A DNA stretch of 57,306 bases from Paracoccaceae bacterium (GTDB lineage Bacteria; Pseudomonadota; Alphaproteobacteria; Rhodobacterales; Rhodobacteraceae), in the NCBI GenBank assembly GCA_027484915.1, contig JAIXSA010000055.1, forward strand, positions 1-57,306, given 5' to 3'. Under the pieces are notes generated by a model. The model made no database searches. It saw only the letters and a program-made list of their open reading frames with translations, and had not been told where the DNA came from. Made by a program: the position numbers and the translations under genes. Numbering within the stretch: position 1 is the stretch's first letter; every line of letters starts with the position of its first letter. Of this stretch, positions 24,285 to 34,972 are shown in pieces.

Positions 24285-26354
24285 TCAGGCGGCCTTTGCG
24301 CCCTTGCGGCCCTCGACAAGCCAGGCGACCACCGCCAGTCCGGCCGCAATCAACAGCCAGGCCCAGGCGGGCAGGAAGGGCACCACGTTCACCTCGGTCG
24401 TGAGGTAAGCCTCGCGCGGGGTGATGCCGATCCAGCCGCGCCCCACCGCAACGCGGCCCTCGGCCACGGTGCGGATGTCCGGATTTCCCGGCTCCAGCCG
24501 AGTGACGCCGCCGCGTGTCGCCTCGGCCAGGGGGGCAAGGTCGGCACCCGAAGCGATGGTTTCGACGAACTCACGCGGGGTGGCAGGGCCAACGGCGATG
24601 ACGCGGGTCAGGTCGCCCTGTTCCAGCCGGTAAAGGCCCAGGACCGGGGCCTGGTAGACCGCCTCATATCGGCCCGGCGCGGCCATCGGCATGGCGAGAT
24701 CCACCGTTGCCCCGTCCGGGCCGGTGATCTTGACCGGACCCGGCTCCCCTTCGGCCAGGGTCCGGCGGGTGATGGTCATCTCCTCGCCCTTGACCTCGGC
24801 GGTCAGGGTTTCTTCCTCCAGCTCCGGCTCTTTCAGCATCCAGTGCGCCAGGCGGCGGAGCAGTTCCAGCTGCGGCCCCCCGCCCTCATATCCCCGGCCC
24901 CAGAGCCAGGCCTGGTCCGAGGCCAGCACCGCGACGCGGCCCTGATCGACCCGGTTCAGCACCAGAAGCGGCCGGTCGCCGGGGCCGGACATCAGCACCT
25001 GGCCCGCGACCTGCTCGACCTCGATCAGGCGGAACCAGCGGCCCCAGCCGCCCTCGGGCGCCTCGGCTTCAAGCCCTTCGGTCACCGGATGGCGGCGGCC
25101 AAGGTCGGTCAGCGCCGGGCGGAAGCCTTCCTCGATCACCTGGGCCGTCGGGGCCACGGGAAGGATTTCCGCAAGGGGCGAGCGGTAGAGGCTGTCCACA
25201 GCGCCGAATTCCGGACCCGCGGCCACCAGCACGGTGCCGCCGCCCCGGACATAGGTCACGATGTTCTCGATATAGGACATCGGCAGGATGCCCCGCATCC
25301 GGTACCGGTCGAAGATGATCAGGTCGAATTCCTCGATCTTCTCGACAAACAGCTCGCGCGTCGGGAAGGCGATCAGGGAAAGCTCATCCACCGGCACGCC
25401 GTCCTGCTTCTCCGGCGGCCGCAGGATGGTGAAATGTACAAGGTCCACCGCCGCGTCAGATTTCAGAAGGTTGCGCCAGACCCGTTCGCCAGCATGCGGC
25501 TCGCCCGAGATCAGCAGCACCCGCAGCCGGTCGCGGACGCCGTTGATCTGCACGGCCATCGCATTGTTGCGGTCGGTAATCTCGCCCTCGACCGGCTTCA
25601 CGCTGAACTGAAGCACGTTCGCGCCCCCGTGCGGCAGGGTCACAGGCAATTCCAGGTCCTGGTTGAGGGGCACGGTGTAGGTCGCGGGTTCCTCGGTATC
25701 GATGGCGATGGTCAGCTCGACTTCGGCGCCCAAGGGCGGGGGGGTGCCCACGTCCTCGATGCGCAGTTCCAGCTTGAACTCTTCGCCGATGATGGCGAAG
25801 GCGGGGGCGTTCTTCACGACGATGCGGCGGTCCCAATCGGCCTCCCTGCCGGTCAGAAGGACCTGCAGCGGCGCGGGCAGGTTCGGGACAACGCCAAGGT
25901 CGTGAACGCGCCCGTCGGTGATCAGGATCGCGCCCGCCACCCGTGCGCGCGGCTCTTCGGCCAGCGCTTCGGACAGCGCGGTCAGCGCCAAGGTCCCGGC
26001 ATCCTCGTCGCCGTCGCCGACGCGGTGGATGCGAAGCTCGGTGTTCGGCATCTGCGCGATCTCGGCCTGGACCGAGGCGATGGCGGCATCGGTCTGTGCC
26101 TGCCGGTCGCCAAGCGACTGGCTGGCGCTTTCGTCGACGATCAGGATCACGATGTCGGAGAGGTTCTGACGTTCCTCCTCCTGCAACGCCGGGTTCGCCA
26201 GGGCCAAAACCACGGCGGCCAGCGCCAGCGCACGCAGCCACCAACCGGAAAGCCCGCGCCAAAGGGCGAAAGCGACCATGACGGCGGCCGCTGCGGCCAG
26301 GGCATAGACCAGCCAGAGCGAGACCAGCGGGGCGAAGATCACGGAAGCGGTCAT
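24285..26354 (-). CDS. Membrane protein with VWA-like and GATase-like domains
   Basis: This encodes 689 residues. Two N-terminal helices (about residues 8-30 and 38-55) are followed by a VWA-like domain with VDESAS in the metal-ion position and ILITDGRVHD. A beta-rich part comes next, then a class I glutamine amidotransferase-like fold (about 285-470: LRVLLISGEPHAGERVWRNLL, FDLIIFDRYR, GGGTVLVAAGPEFG). A final helix (about 655-680) precedes a basic tail. No catalytic Cys is evident, so enzymatic activity is unlikely. It is the last gene of the MoxR operon and its ATG overlaps the stop of the DUF4159 gene. It probably resides in the inner membrane with its domains in the periplasm. Confidence 0.85.
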   Translation of the reverse strand: MTASVIFAPLVSLWLVYALAAAAAVMVAFALWRGLSGWWLRALALAAVVLALANPALQEEERQNLSDIVILIVDESASQSLGDRQAQTDAAIASVQAEIAQMPNTELRIHRVGDGDEDAGTLALTALSEALAEEPRARVAGAILITDGRVHDLGVVPNLPAPLQVLLTGREADWDRRIVVKNAPAFAIIGEEFKLELRIEDVGTPPPLGAEVELTIAIDTEEPATYTVPLNQDLELPVTLPHGGANVLQFSVKPVEGEITDRNNAMAVQINGVRDRLRVLLISGEPHAGERVWRNLLKSDAAVDLVHFTILRPPEKQDGVPVDELSLIAFPTRELFVEKIEEFDLIIFDRYRMRGILPMSYIENIVTYVRGGGTVLVAAGPEFGAVDSLYRSPLAEILPVAPTAQVIEEGFRPALTDLGRRHPVTEGLEAEAPEGGWGRWFRLIEVEQVAGQVLMSGPGDRPLLVLNRVDQGRVAVLASDQAWLWGRGYEGGGPQLELLRRLAHWMLKEPELEEETLTAEVKGEEMTITRRTLAEGEPGPVKITGPDGATVDLAMPMAAPGRYEAVYQAPVLGLYRLEQGDLTRVIAVGPATPREFVETIASGADLAPLAEATRGGVTRLEPGNPDIRTVAEGRVAVGRGWIGITPREAYLTTEVNVVPFLPAWAWLLIAAGLAVVAWLVEGRKGAKAA

Positions 26355-29137
26355 TGGCCCAGCCTTTCCAGAAGCGCGGGCACATGGACCTGGTCGGATT
26401 TGTAGTTGCCGGTCAGCACATGCATGATCAGGTTGATGCCGAAGCGATAGGCCATCTCGCGCTGCTGTTCGCCCGCAAAGCCGCGCCCGATGGGCACCAG
26501 CGGCACCCCCATGTCATCCACGGCCCAGGCGCTGGCCCAGTCGTTGCCGCCGATCACCACCGGCGTCACCCCGTCGTTGAGGTTGCGGAACGGCATCCCC
26601 TCTTCGGCCTCGGCAGCGGCGTCCGGGGCTGCCTCGACCCAGACCTGCCCGCCCTGGTACCGCCCTGGAAAGTCCTGCAGCAGGTAGAATGTCCGGGTCA
26701 GCACATGGTCAAGCGGGATCTGCTCCAACGGCGGGATGTCGAGCCCGGAAGCGATCACCTGCAGCGCCTGCCCCTCGGGCGTTGTACTGCCGCCGAACGC
26801 GGCCAGGTCGGCATCGCGGGTGTCGAAAAGGATCATCCCGCCTGTCCGCAAATATTGGTTCAGCTTGGCATAGGCGGCGTCCGAGGGCTGGACGGCCCCG
26901 GCAGTGACGGGCCAGTAGAGGAACGGGAAGAAGGCGAGTTCGTCCGTCTCGATATCGACAGCCATCGGCATCATCGGCTCGATCGAGGTGCGCTGCCACA
27001 GCTTGTCGGACAGGCCCAAAAGGCCCTGCCGGGACAGTTCGTCCACCTGCGGATCACCGGTCTGGACATAGGCAAGGACGACCGACGAGGTCGCCTGGAT
27101 GGCGAAATCGTCGCCGGCTGCCGGGACGTCCTGCGCTTGGGACGGGCCGGGCATGGTGGACAGAAGCGCCACCGCCAGCACTGCCACCCCGCCGCGCGCA
27201 AGCCCGCGGAGCCGCCCCGCCAGCCACAGCGCGGCCAGCACGTCCAGCAGCAGCAGGACCGTCGCGAAGGTCAGGAAGTCGCCCTTCAACGCCTGAACTG
27301 CCCGCGCCTCCAGCCGGTCGACCGGCACGCCTTGCGGCCAGACGGCGGGTTCAAGCGTGGTCTCATCCCCCATGACGTTCAGCGCCACCCGCCGATCCGC
27401 ACCGGCATAAAGACCAGGCTGGAAGGCCTGGCTTGGCCCCGCCGCGATGGCTGCGGCCAAAGCCTCCCCTTCGACCCCCGGCAGTTCACCCGCATCCGAG
27501 GTCGCGCCATAGGCGTCCAGAACGACCTGGGGCGACCAGGTCTGGCCCGACAGGTCCGCCGCCTCGGGCTGGGCGGGCTTGGTGGATACGGCCAGCCGTT
27601 CCAGCATCTGCACGAACAGCCCCGACAGCGGCAGCGAAGACCATTCGGCATTGGCGGTGACATGGACCAGCACGACCTGCCCGCCGCCGATCACCTTGCG
27701 TGTCATCAGGGGGGTACCGTCGTCCAATGCGGCGATGGTCCGTTCGGTCAGGTCGGGGTCGGGCTGGGCCAGAACCTGTTCGCGCACCACGACGTCCGAA
27801 GGGGCGGTCAGGCCAAAGAAGGGCGAGCCTTCGGGGAACGGCGCCAACGCCTTCGGCTCGCCCCAGCTCATCGCGCCGCCGACCGTACGGCCACCTTCGC
27901 GCAGGCGGACGGGCATCAGCGGGTCTTCATCCACCCGGCTGACATCGCTGGCGGCCATTACCGGCCCGGCGAAACGCACAAGAAGGCCACCCTTCCCGAC
28001 CCACTCCAGCAGCGCATCGCGTTCCGGCCCGGCAATCTCGGCCACGTCGGCCAGGATCACCACATCGGGGTTGGCCAGCAGGGTGTCCTTCAGGTTGCCT
28101 TCGATGATGTCCGCCGTGGGGGCCAGCGCCTGCCGCAGGTAGTGGAGCGGCGACAGAAGCTGCAGGGTCTCTTCGTCCGCGCCGCTTTGGATCAGCGCGA
28201 TCTTCCGGCGCTTGAGGCTGTCGTCGGCCAGGCTGACCGCCCCCGCCGTCCGCTGGCCTTCCAGGACAAAGCGGGTGATCCGGTTGCGCAGTTCAGGCGG
28301 CAGGTCCATCGCCGCCTCGGCCGTGGCCGCGCCCCCTTCGAAGGCAAGGGTGACCCTGCCCAGGTCACGTTCGACGCCCGAGGGGTCGGGCCCCTGCGCC
28401 ACCACCTCGACCGAGCCCGCCTCGCCCGCAGGCATCCGGCTGGCCGAAACCACGACCTTGCCATCCTGAAACCGTGGCGGGTGGAGGCCATAGACGGCGC
28501 GGGTGTTCTCGATGACCCGCACCTCGCCTCGCGACTGCAGGGCCGACAGAAGCTCATCCCGACCCTCGTGCGCCAGGCCGTCCGACAGCCACGTCGTCTC
28601 GAAGTTTCCTGCGGGCAGCGCCTCGGCCCAGTCGGCGAAACCTGCCGGTGCCCAGGCCTGCGGCTCCAGCCCTGCAGCCCGGCCGGCCCAGGCTTCGGAC
28701 GTCTGGAAGTCTGCAACGCCCGGCGTGTCGGTCAGTCGGATCAGCGCCACGGGCCGCCCCTGGACCCCGGCCTCGGCCACCAGCGCCGCGACCTTTTCCT
28801 GCCGCTGCGGCCAGTCGCGCGCATCGGCCCAGCCGCCGTCTAAGACGATGAGCATCGGCCCGGTTCCCGGCGCACGGTCGTCGGGGTTCAGGACCGGCCC
28901 GGCAAAGCCGATGATCACGGCCGCAATTGCCAGCGTGCGAAGAAGAAGCAGCCACCACGGTGTCTTGTCGGTCTCGGCCTCTTCATCCTTCAGGCCCAGA
29001 AGCAGCGCCACGCCCGGGAAGCGCCGACGGATCGGGGCGGGCGGCACGGCACGCAGAAGAAGCCAAAGGATCGGCAGCGCGATCAGTGCCAGCAGCAGCC
29101 AGGGGGCCGCAAAGCCGATGGGGCCAAGTGTGAACAT
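26351..29137 (-). CDS. BatA-like / DUF4159 membrane protein
   Basis: This encodes 928 residues. The N-terminal BatA-like module has two helices (about 8-30 and 62-82) flanking RRRFPGVALLLGLKDEEAETDK. A long VWA/GATase-like region follows (about 90-620). A further helix pair is near 625-670, and then the C-terminal DUF4159 domain (about 700-925), with YWPVTAGAVQPSDAAYAKLN, GGMILFDTRDAD and the end FGINLIMHVLTGNYKSDQVH. It probably scaffolds a MoxR-assisted envelope complex. Its ATG directly abuts the stop of the DUF58 gene. Function is not established; similarity to the Bat/aerotolerance and methanol-dehydrogenase maturation systems is by architecture. Confidence 0.9.
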   Translation of the reverse strand: MFTLGPIGFAAPWLLLALIALPILWLLLRAVPPAPIRRRFPGVALLLGLKDEEAETDKTPWWLLLLRTLAIAAVIIGFAGPVLNPDDRAPGTGPMLIVLDGGWADARDWPQRQEKVAALVAEAGVQGRPVALIRLTDTPGVADFQTSEAWAGRAAGLEPQAWAPAGFADWAEALPAGNFETTWLSDGLAHEGRDELLSALQSRGEVRVIENTRAVYGLHPPRFQDGKVVVSASRMPAGEAGSVEVVAQGPDPSGVERDLGRVTLAFEGGAATAEAAMDLPPELRNRITRFVLEGQRTAGAVSLADDSLKRRKIALIQSGADEETLQLLSPLHYLRQALAPTADIIEGNLKDTLLANPDVVILADVAEIAGPERDALLEWVGKGGLLVRFAGPVMAASDVSRVDEDPLMPVRLREGGRTVGGAMSWGEPKALAPFPEGSPFFGLTAPSDVVVREQVLAQPDPDLTERTIAALDDGTPLMTRKVIGGGQVVLVHVTANAEWSSLPLSGLFVQMLERLAVSTKPAQPEAADLSGQTWSPQVVLDAYGATSDAGELPGVEGEALAAAIAAGPSQAFQPGLYAGADRRVALNVMGDETTLEPAVWPQGVPVDRLEARAVQALKGDFLTFATVLLLLDVLAALWLAGRLRGLARGGVAVLAVALLSTMPGPSQAQDVPAAGDDFAIQATSSVVLAYVQTGDPQVDELSRQGLLGLSDKLWQRTSIEPMMPMAVDIETDELAFFPFLYWPVTAGAVQPSDAAYAKLNQYLRTGGMILFDTRDADLAAFGGSTTPEGQALQVIASGLDIPPLEQIPLDHVLTRTFYLLQDFPGRYQGGQVWVEAAPDAAAEAEEGMPFRNLNDGVTPVVIGGNDWASAWAVDDMGVPLVPIGRGFAGEQQREMAYRFGINLIMHVLTGNYKSDQVHVPALLERLGQ

Positions 29138-30006
29138 CTACCGCCCCCCTTGCAGGGCGAGATAGGCCCAAAGCAGCGCCGATTGCGCGGGTGCGCCGGT
29201 GTGATGCGTGGTGAAATGCCAGCCCACAGAGCGGGCGAGTTGTGCGAGGCGGTCCTTCCGTTCCGCCAACCGCGCCAGATAGCGGGTGCGAAGCTCGCCG
29301 GCCTGCTGGGTCTCGTGCCGCATGGTGCCGCCCATCGATTCAAAGATCGTGCGACCGTCGAAGGGAAATTCCTCCTCGGCCGGGTCGAGGATCTGGATCA
29401 GGACACCCTTCACCCCCCGGTCGGCAGCGCGGGCCAATCCCGCCTCGATCCCCGACAGATCGCCCAGGAAGTCCGACAGGAAGACGCCACGCCCGTGGCT
29501 GACCATGCCTTCGGTCTGAGGCGCGCCATAGTCCTCGCCCGCATCCTCGCCCGACAGGCGCGCGGCCAGCCGCAGAAGCTGCGTCCGACCCGCTCGGGGC
29601 GCGGCAAGCCCGGCCAACCCCACCCTTTCGCCCCCACGCAACAGAAGGACAGCCAGCGCCAGCCCAAGAAGCTTGGCACGGTCCGACTTTGGCGGACGGG
29701 ACTTGTCGCCGGTGAAGGCCATCGATTTCGACGGATCGACCCAGATCGTCACCGACTGCGCCGCCTGCCATTCGCGTTCGCGCACGAAATGCGCATCCGA
29801 CCGGGCGCTGCGCCGCCAGTCGATCATCCGCGCCGAATCGCCCTGGTGCGCCGGGCGGTACTGCCAGAACTCATCCCCCAAGCCCGCGCGCCTGCGCCCA
29901 TGCTCGCCCATCATCACAGTCGAGGCCAGCATCTCGGCCTCGGCCAGCAGGGGCGGCAGGGTCTGCCCCAGCGCCTCGGCGCGGGACCGCAGGTCGGGGG
30001 CTATGC

Positions 30007-30010
<4 letters not shown>
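29138..30010 (-). CDS. DUF58-domain protein
   Basis: This encodes 290 residues of the DUF58 family, the usual partner of MoxR ATPases. The hallmark block GDSARMIDWRRSARSDAHFVRE is present near residue 60, followed by VTIWVDPSKSMAF, a VWA-like metal-site sequence (DPSKS). No transmembrane helix is clear, so it is probably cytoplasmic or peripheral. Its ATG overlaps the moxR stop by four bases. Inferred role: adaptor between the ATPase and the membrane VWA proteins encoded downstream. Confidence 0.92.
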
Positions 30011-31011
<1,001 letters not shown>

Positions 31012-31043
31012 GCCTTCAGCTCCCTTCAGGGTCCATCCCCGCC

Positions 31044-31072
31044 AGTAAAGCGAAGTATCCCGGTCGGCACAA
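31044..31072 (-). promoter_or_regulatory. Candidate promoter of the moxR operon
   Basis: On the minus strand TTGTGC (complement of 31067-31072) and TTTACT (complement of 31044-31049) are separated by exactly 17 bases. Transcription would begin about 25 bases before the moxR ATG. The -35 overlaps one of two direct repeats G(G/A)CACAAATG (31066-31075 and 31090-31099). Confidence 0.4.
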
Positions 31073-31234
31073 ATGGCAAAAGGCGACTTGACACAAATGA
31101 TCGTGAGAGAGGCGTCAGCGGCAATCGGGAACGCCAAAATGGCACGGCAGGTCAGCCCCGCCCAATGACAGTGGCGATTGCGGGCCTTTCGTGACATAAT
31201 CCAGGGGCGCTTCCCGGACCCCTAGGGTCTCGCC

Positions 31235-32806
31235 ATGGGTTACGACTACGTTATCGTTGGAGCGGGCTCGGCTGGCTGTGTGCTGGCGCATCGCCTTTCC
31301 GCGGATCCAGCCTGCCGGGTGGTTGTGATTGAAGCCGGTGACGAGCCGGATACGACCCTTGCGGCGGTTCCCGGCGGGGCCATGTACCTTTGGGGATCGA
31401 AGCTTGACTGGTCCTACAGCACGACCCCGCAGAAGCAGATGTTCGGTCGACGGATCGCCTATGCCCGCGGTCGGGCCGTCGGAGGAAGCAGCGTTCTGAA
31501 CCTTCTGATGTATGTCAGGGGCAACCGGGCAGACTATGACCGTTGGCAAGCGATGGGAAATCCCGGTTGGGGCTACGAGGATGTCCTGCCTTACTTTCGC
31601 CGTTCAGAAGGAAATGCGGACTTATCGGACATGTATCACGGAAACGACGGGCCGCTTGGCGTCGCGCTCAACCCGTACCGCCACCCCTTGTGCGACGACT
31701 TCCTGAGTGCGGCGCAGTCCATCGGCATTCCCTTCAACCCCGACTTCAACGGAGCGGAGCAGGCGGGATGCGGCTTCTTTCAGGCGACGCTGAAGAGCGG
31801 CCGCAGGTGTGGCAGCAAGGAAGCCTTCATCGACCCGATCCGCGGCCGCCACAACCTGACCCTGATGCGAAATGCACTTGTGCACAGGATCATCATGTCA
31901 GGGGGTCGCGCGCGAGGCGTCGAAGTCTTTTGCGGCGGGCAGGTGCAGCGGATCGAAGCCGGTGCCGAGGTCATCCTGGCAGCCGGTGCCATCGGCTCGC
32001 CACACCTCCTGATGTTGTCCGGTATCGGCCCGGCCGACCATCTGGCCGCGCACGGCATCCCTGTCGTTGCTGACCTTCCGGGCGTCGGGCAGGACCTGCA
32101 GGATCATGTGGGCGGCGGTCCAGTCAGTGCCGTCCTGAGGGAGCCGCTGGACCCGGGCAGTTCGCGGACCGATTTCGATGGAGCGCTGGCCGAGTTCGAC
32201 CAGACCGGTGGCGGTCCGCTTGCCTCGCTTCATCTTGATGCCGGAGCCTTCCTGCGGCTCGACCCCAGCGACAGCGATCCGGACTTCGAGGCCGTCTTCA
32301 CGCCAGGCCATGCAGAGTTCTACCGTTCGGAGGGCCGTTCTGACCTGACACGCATCTACCTTGGCGGCTGGATCAGCCGGCCGCAAAGCCGCGGCTCCGT
32401 GACGCTGGCCTCGGCCAATCCGCTCGACCGTCCCCTGATCGACCCCAACTATTTCGACGATCCGCGCGACCTGCGTCTTACCATGGAAGGTGTGCGGAGG
32501 CGCGCAGAGATACTCAACGCCGGCCCGTTCGATGCCATACGACTGGGAGAGGCGGACCCCATGAACCTGGACGACGCGGCCCTTGAACTGCGTGTCCGTC
32601 GGACCGCGAGCACGATCTGGCACCCGACGAGCACGTGCCGGATGGGGCCGGACTCACGTGCCGTCGTGGACGCCAACCTGCGCGTCCACGGTATCGGCAC
32701 TCTCAGGGTTTGCGACGCCTCGGTGATCCCTGCGATGATCAGTGCCAACATCAATGCGACGGTCGTGATGATCGGCGAGAAGGCGAGCGACCTGATCAGG
32801 CAATAG
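31235..32806 (+). CDS. GMC-family FAD oxidoreductase (choline/alcohol dehydrogenase-like)
   Basis: This 523-residue flavoprotein oxidises an alcohol substrate. The N-terminal GAGSAGCVLAHRLS binds FAD ADP, followed by ARGRAVGGSSVLNLLMYVRGN (GMC signature 1). The second signature is near GAIGSPHLLMLSGIGP. The active-site His is in TIWHPTSTCRMG, and the closing block is ISANINATVVMIGEKASDLI. Substrate could be choline, a polyethylene glycol or an aliphatic alcohol. No betaine genes are adjacent. It sits between the moxR operon and DUF1285 with no partner gene, which suggests an inserted single gene. Confidence 0.88.
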   Translation: MGYDYVIVGAGSAGCVLAHRLSADPACRVVVIEAGDEPDTTLAAVPGGAMYLWGSKLDWSYSTTPQKQMFGRRIAYARGRAVGGSSVLNLLMYVRGNRADYDRWQAMGNPGWGYEDVLPYFRRSEGNADLSDMYHGNDGPLGVALNPYRHPLCDDFLSAAQSIGIPFNPDFNGAEQAGCGFFQATLKSGRRCGSKEAFIDPIRGRHNLTLMRNALVHRIIMSGGRARGVEVFCGGQVQRIEAGAEVILAAGAIGSPHLLMLSGIGPADHLAAHGIPVVADLPGVGQDLQDHVGGGPVSAVLREPLDPGSSRTDFDGALAEFDQTGGGPLASLHLDAGAFLRLDPSDSDPDFEAVFTPGHAEFYRSEGRSDLTRIYLGGWISRPQSRGSVTLASANPLDRPLIDPNYFDDPRDLRLTMEGVRRRAEILNAGPFDAIRLGEADPMNLDDAALELRVRRTASTIWHPTSTCRMGPDSRAVVDANLRVHGIGTLRVCDASVIPAMISANINATVVMIGEKASDLIRQ

Positions 32807-32869
32807 CGTTCTGTACACGCCTTCCGGTTTGGCGGTTGCACCGGCTTCCCAGCCAATTACATTGACCCC

Positions 32870-33439
32870 ATGAAACCCGATGCCGACACGCTTGCCGCCG
32901 CCGCAAAGGCTGCGGGAACCAAGGGCCCACCCCCTATCCATCTGTGGAACCCGCCCTTCTGCGGCGACATCGACATGCGCATCGCGCGGGATGGCACCTG
33001 GTTCTACCTTGGCACGCCCATCGGCCGCGCGCCCCTGGTCAAGCTCTTCTCCTCGATCCTGAAGCGCGAGGGCGACGCCTACTTCCTTGTCACCCCGGTC
33101 GAGAAGGTCGGGATCACCGTCGACGACGCGCCGCTCCTGGCGACGGACTTCGACGTGACGGGTGAGGGTCGCAGCCAGGTGCTGACCTTCACCACCAAGA
33201 CCGAGGACGTGGCGCCGCTTGGCCCCGACCATCCCCTGCGGGTCGAACGGGATGTCAAAAGCGGTGAACCCTCGCCCTACATCCTGATCCGCAGCAATCT
33301 TTGGGCGTTGATCGACCGGAAATCCTTCTACCGGCTGATCGATCTGGGTTGCCATGAGGTGCATGACGGGCATAAGTGGTTCGGAATTTGGTCCTCGGGG
33401 CAATTCTTCCCGGTCATCCCATCGTCGGAATTGCCCTGA
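32870..33439 (+). CDS. DUF1285-family protein
   Basis: This encodes 189 residues. The family start PPIHLWNPPFCGDIDMRIARDG and the GTPIGRAPLVKLFSSILKRE block are clearly recognisable as DUF1285. The fold is a two-domain beta-rich soluble protein. Function unknown. It lies 63 bp after the GMC gene and only 5 bp before the hydroxypyruvate isomerase gene, so it is probably co-transcribed with the latter. In many Rhodobacterales DUF1285 is near moxR, which fits the location here. Confidence 0.9.
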   Translation: MKPDADTLAAAAKAAGTKGPPPIHLWNPPFCGDIDMRIARDGTWFYLGTPIGRAPLVKLFSSILKREGDAYFLVTPVEKVGITVDDAPLLATDFDVTGEGRSQVLTFTTKTEDVAPLGPDHPLRVERDVKSGEPSPYILIRSNLWALIDRKSFYRLIDLGCHEVHDGHKWFGIWSSGQFFPVIPSSELP

Positions 33440-33444
33440 ACACC

Positions 33445-34227
33445 ATGCCCCGCTTCGCCGCGAACCTGACGTTCCTCTTCACCGAAGTCCCGATGCTCGA
33501 CCGCCCCGACTGGGCGGCACGATGCGGCTTCGACGGGGTGGAAGTGCTCTTCCCCTATGACGTGCCGATGGCCGATTGGGAGCGGGCGCTGGCCGGGGTT
33601 CCGCTGGCCTTGATCAACACGCCCCCCGGCGACTGGGCCAGCGGGGATCGCGGATTTGCCGCCGTGCCGGGAATGGAACTGCGCTTCCGCGACAGTTTCC
33701 TGCGCGCCGCCGAATATGCCACGCGGCTGAAAGCCGACCGGGTGCACGTGATGGCCGGGGTCGCCAAGGGCCCCCAGGCCGAACAGTGCTATATGGAGAA
33801 CCTGACCTGGGCCCTGGCCGAGACGCCGGACCTGACCCTTTGCGTCGAGCCGCTGAATCCCGACGACATGCCCGGCTATTTCCTGAACGACTACGACGAC
33901 GCCGCCCGCATCCTGGACGACATTGCCAACCCCAGGATCGGCATCCAGTTCGACGTCTGGCATGCCGCGCGCCTGCACGGCGATGCCGGCGCGGTCTGGG
34001 ACAGCCACCGCCACCGCATCAACCACGTGCAGATCGCCGGTTTCCCCGCCCGGAATGAGCCTGGCGGTGGGGGCTTCTCGCTTCCCGACCTGTGCGATGC
34101 CATCGACGCGGGTGGTCCAGCTGTCTGGATCTCGGGCGAATACCGCCCGGCGAAGGGGACCGCACAGGGCCTGGGCTGGCTGACAGCGCTCAAATCCCGT
34201 GGCGCGTTGATCGGCGGTCAGGCCTGA
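33445..34227 (+). CDS. hyi: Hydroxypyruvate isomerase family protein
   Basis: This 260-residue TIM-barrel enzyme of the xylose-isomerase-like superfamily interconverts hydroxypyruvate and tartronate semialdehyde in glyoxylate/C3 acid metabolism. Seen are the start [16 protein letters not shown], metal-binding [15 protein letters not shown] and [24 protein letters not shown], and the final ISGEYRPA. Glu and His ligands are in the expected order. Length matches Hyi (about 258). No glyoxylate carboligase or reductase is adjacent, but AllA and GlcDEF in this window both yield glyoxylate. The related OtnI family (sugar-acid isomerase) is an alternative. Confidence 0.85.
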   Translation: MPRFAANLTFLFTEVPMLDRPDWAARCGFDGVEVLFPYDVPMADWERALAGVPLALINTPPGDWASGDRGFAAVPGMELRFRDSFLRAAEYATRLKADRVHVMAGVAKGPQAEQCYMENLTWALAETPDLTLCVEPLNPDDMPGYFLNDYDDAARILDDIANPRIGIQFDVWHAARLHGDAGAVWDSHRHRINHVQIAGFPARNEPGGGGFSLPDLCDAIDAGGPAVWISGEYRPAKGTAQGLGWLTALKSRGALIGGQA

Positions 34228-34235
34228 CCCCATTC

Positions 34236-34263
34236 GTAGGGTGGGCGATACCGCCCACCCTAC
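34236..34263. repeat. Perfect 12-bp hairpin after hyi
   Basis: GTAGGGTGGGCG (34236-34247) pairs perfectly with CGCCCACCCTAC (34252-34263) across a 4-nt loop. GTAGGGTGGGC-type hairpins occur as dispersed repeats in many proteobacteria. Here it may end the DUF1285-hyi transcript, although no U-tract follows. Confidence 0.65.
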
Positions 34264-34327
34264 CCACCCTCTTGTGCCCGGCCCCCCTCGCCCGCTAAAA
34301 GCCCTTCAGCAACACGAGGACCCCGAC

Positions 34328-34513
34328 ATGCCCATCGCAGCTCCCGAGACCCAGACCGTCACCACCTGGAAAGTGGCCTGCGACGGTGGCGAGGGCGCAC
34401 TGGGGCACCCCCGGGTCTGGCTGACGATCCCGCAGGACATCGGCTGGGTCGAATGCGGCTACTGCGACAAGCGCTACGTCATCGACCGCGACCACGCCCA
34501 CGACGACCACTGA
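34328..34513 (+). CDS. Small zinc-finger protein (zf-CHCC)
   Basis: This encodes 61 residues. The ligand pattern is C[17 protein letters not shown] followed by [11 protein letters not shown], i.e. one Cys, one His and two Cys as in the zf-CHCC family, which is related to the mitochondrial complex I subunit NDUFS6. It probably binds one zinc ion. The ATG at 34328 follows AACACGAGGA. Function in bacteria is not firmly known; a link to complex I has been proposed for alphaproteobacterial members. Confidence 0.9.
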   Translation: MPIAAPETQTVTTWKVACDGGEGALGHPRVWLTIPQDIGWVECGYCDKRYVIDRDHAHDDH

Positions 34514-34516
34514 CCG

Positions 34517-34972
34517 TCATTCCGCCGCAAAGCGCGGCTCCATCGCCTGGATCCCCAGCGCCCGCCAGGCCAGGGACGAGCTGTCCAGCGCGGGCTTTGT
34601 ACTGACAGTCACCCCCTCGCACCCAGCATCGGCGGCAATCTCCCGTGCCGCCGCCAGCAGTGCCTGCCCGATCCCACGCCCCCGGTCGGGCTCTTGCACG
34701 TAAAGCTGCTCGACGAACCCCCAATCCGCCCCCGCCACCATGTTCCGCTCGACCAGCATCAGCGCGAAGCCCACCGGGTGGCGCTGCGGGCTGTCAGTCC
34801 GGTGCGCGACCAGAAGGCGCGCAGCCGGGCCGTCCAGAGCGATCCGGGCCAGAATGCGGGGGGTGATCGTCGCGGTCTGCCCGGCCAGCGCGGCCAGCGC
34901 GATCAGCATCCGGTGGGTTTCGGGAAGGTCGGCCTCGGTCGCAAGGCGGACGGTGACAGTGGGGGTCGACAT
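34517..34972 (-). CDS. GNAT-family N-acetyltransferase
   Basis: This encodes 151 residues. The acetyl-CoA pyrophosphate loop RGRGIGQALL lies near residue 98, preceded by WGFVEQLYVQEPD (motif A strand). The N-terminal RLATEADLPETHRML is typical of GNAT. Acceptor unknown. The ATG at 34970-34972 is chosen because it is the first that yields a normal GNAT start; upstream in-frame sequence has no family character. It converges tail to tail with the zf-CHCC gene with 3 bp between them. Confidence 0.85.
   Translation of the reverse strand: MSTPTVTVRLATEADLPETHRMLIALAALAGQTATITPRILARIALDGPAARLLVAHRTDSPQRHPVGFALMLVERNMVAGADWGFVEQLYVQEPDRGRGIGQALLAAAREIAADAGCEGVTVSTKPALDSSSLAWRALGIQAMEPRFAAE

Noticed and set aside
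22890-26405. Very long plus-strand open frame (over 1100 codons) opposite the amine oxidase and VWA-like genes
   Set aside because: It is composed of Arg/Gly/His/Gln-rich sequence without motifs and lies opposite two genes with clear families.
31088-31093. Perfect TTGACA as a -35 for the GMC gene
   Set aside because: No acceptable -10 lies 16-18 bases downstream, so it is probably chance or part of the direct repeat.
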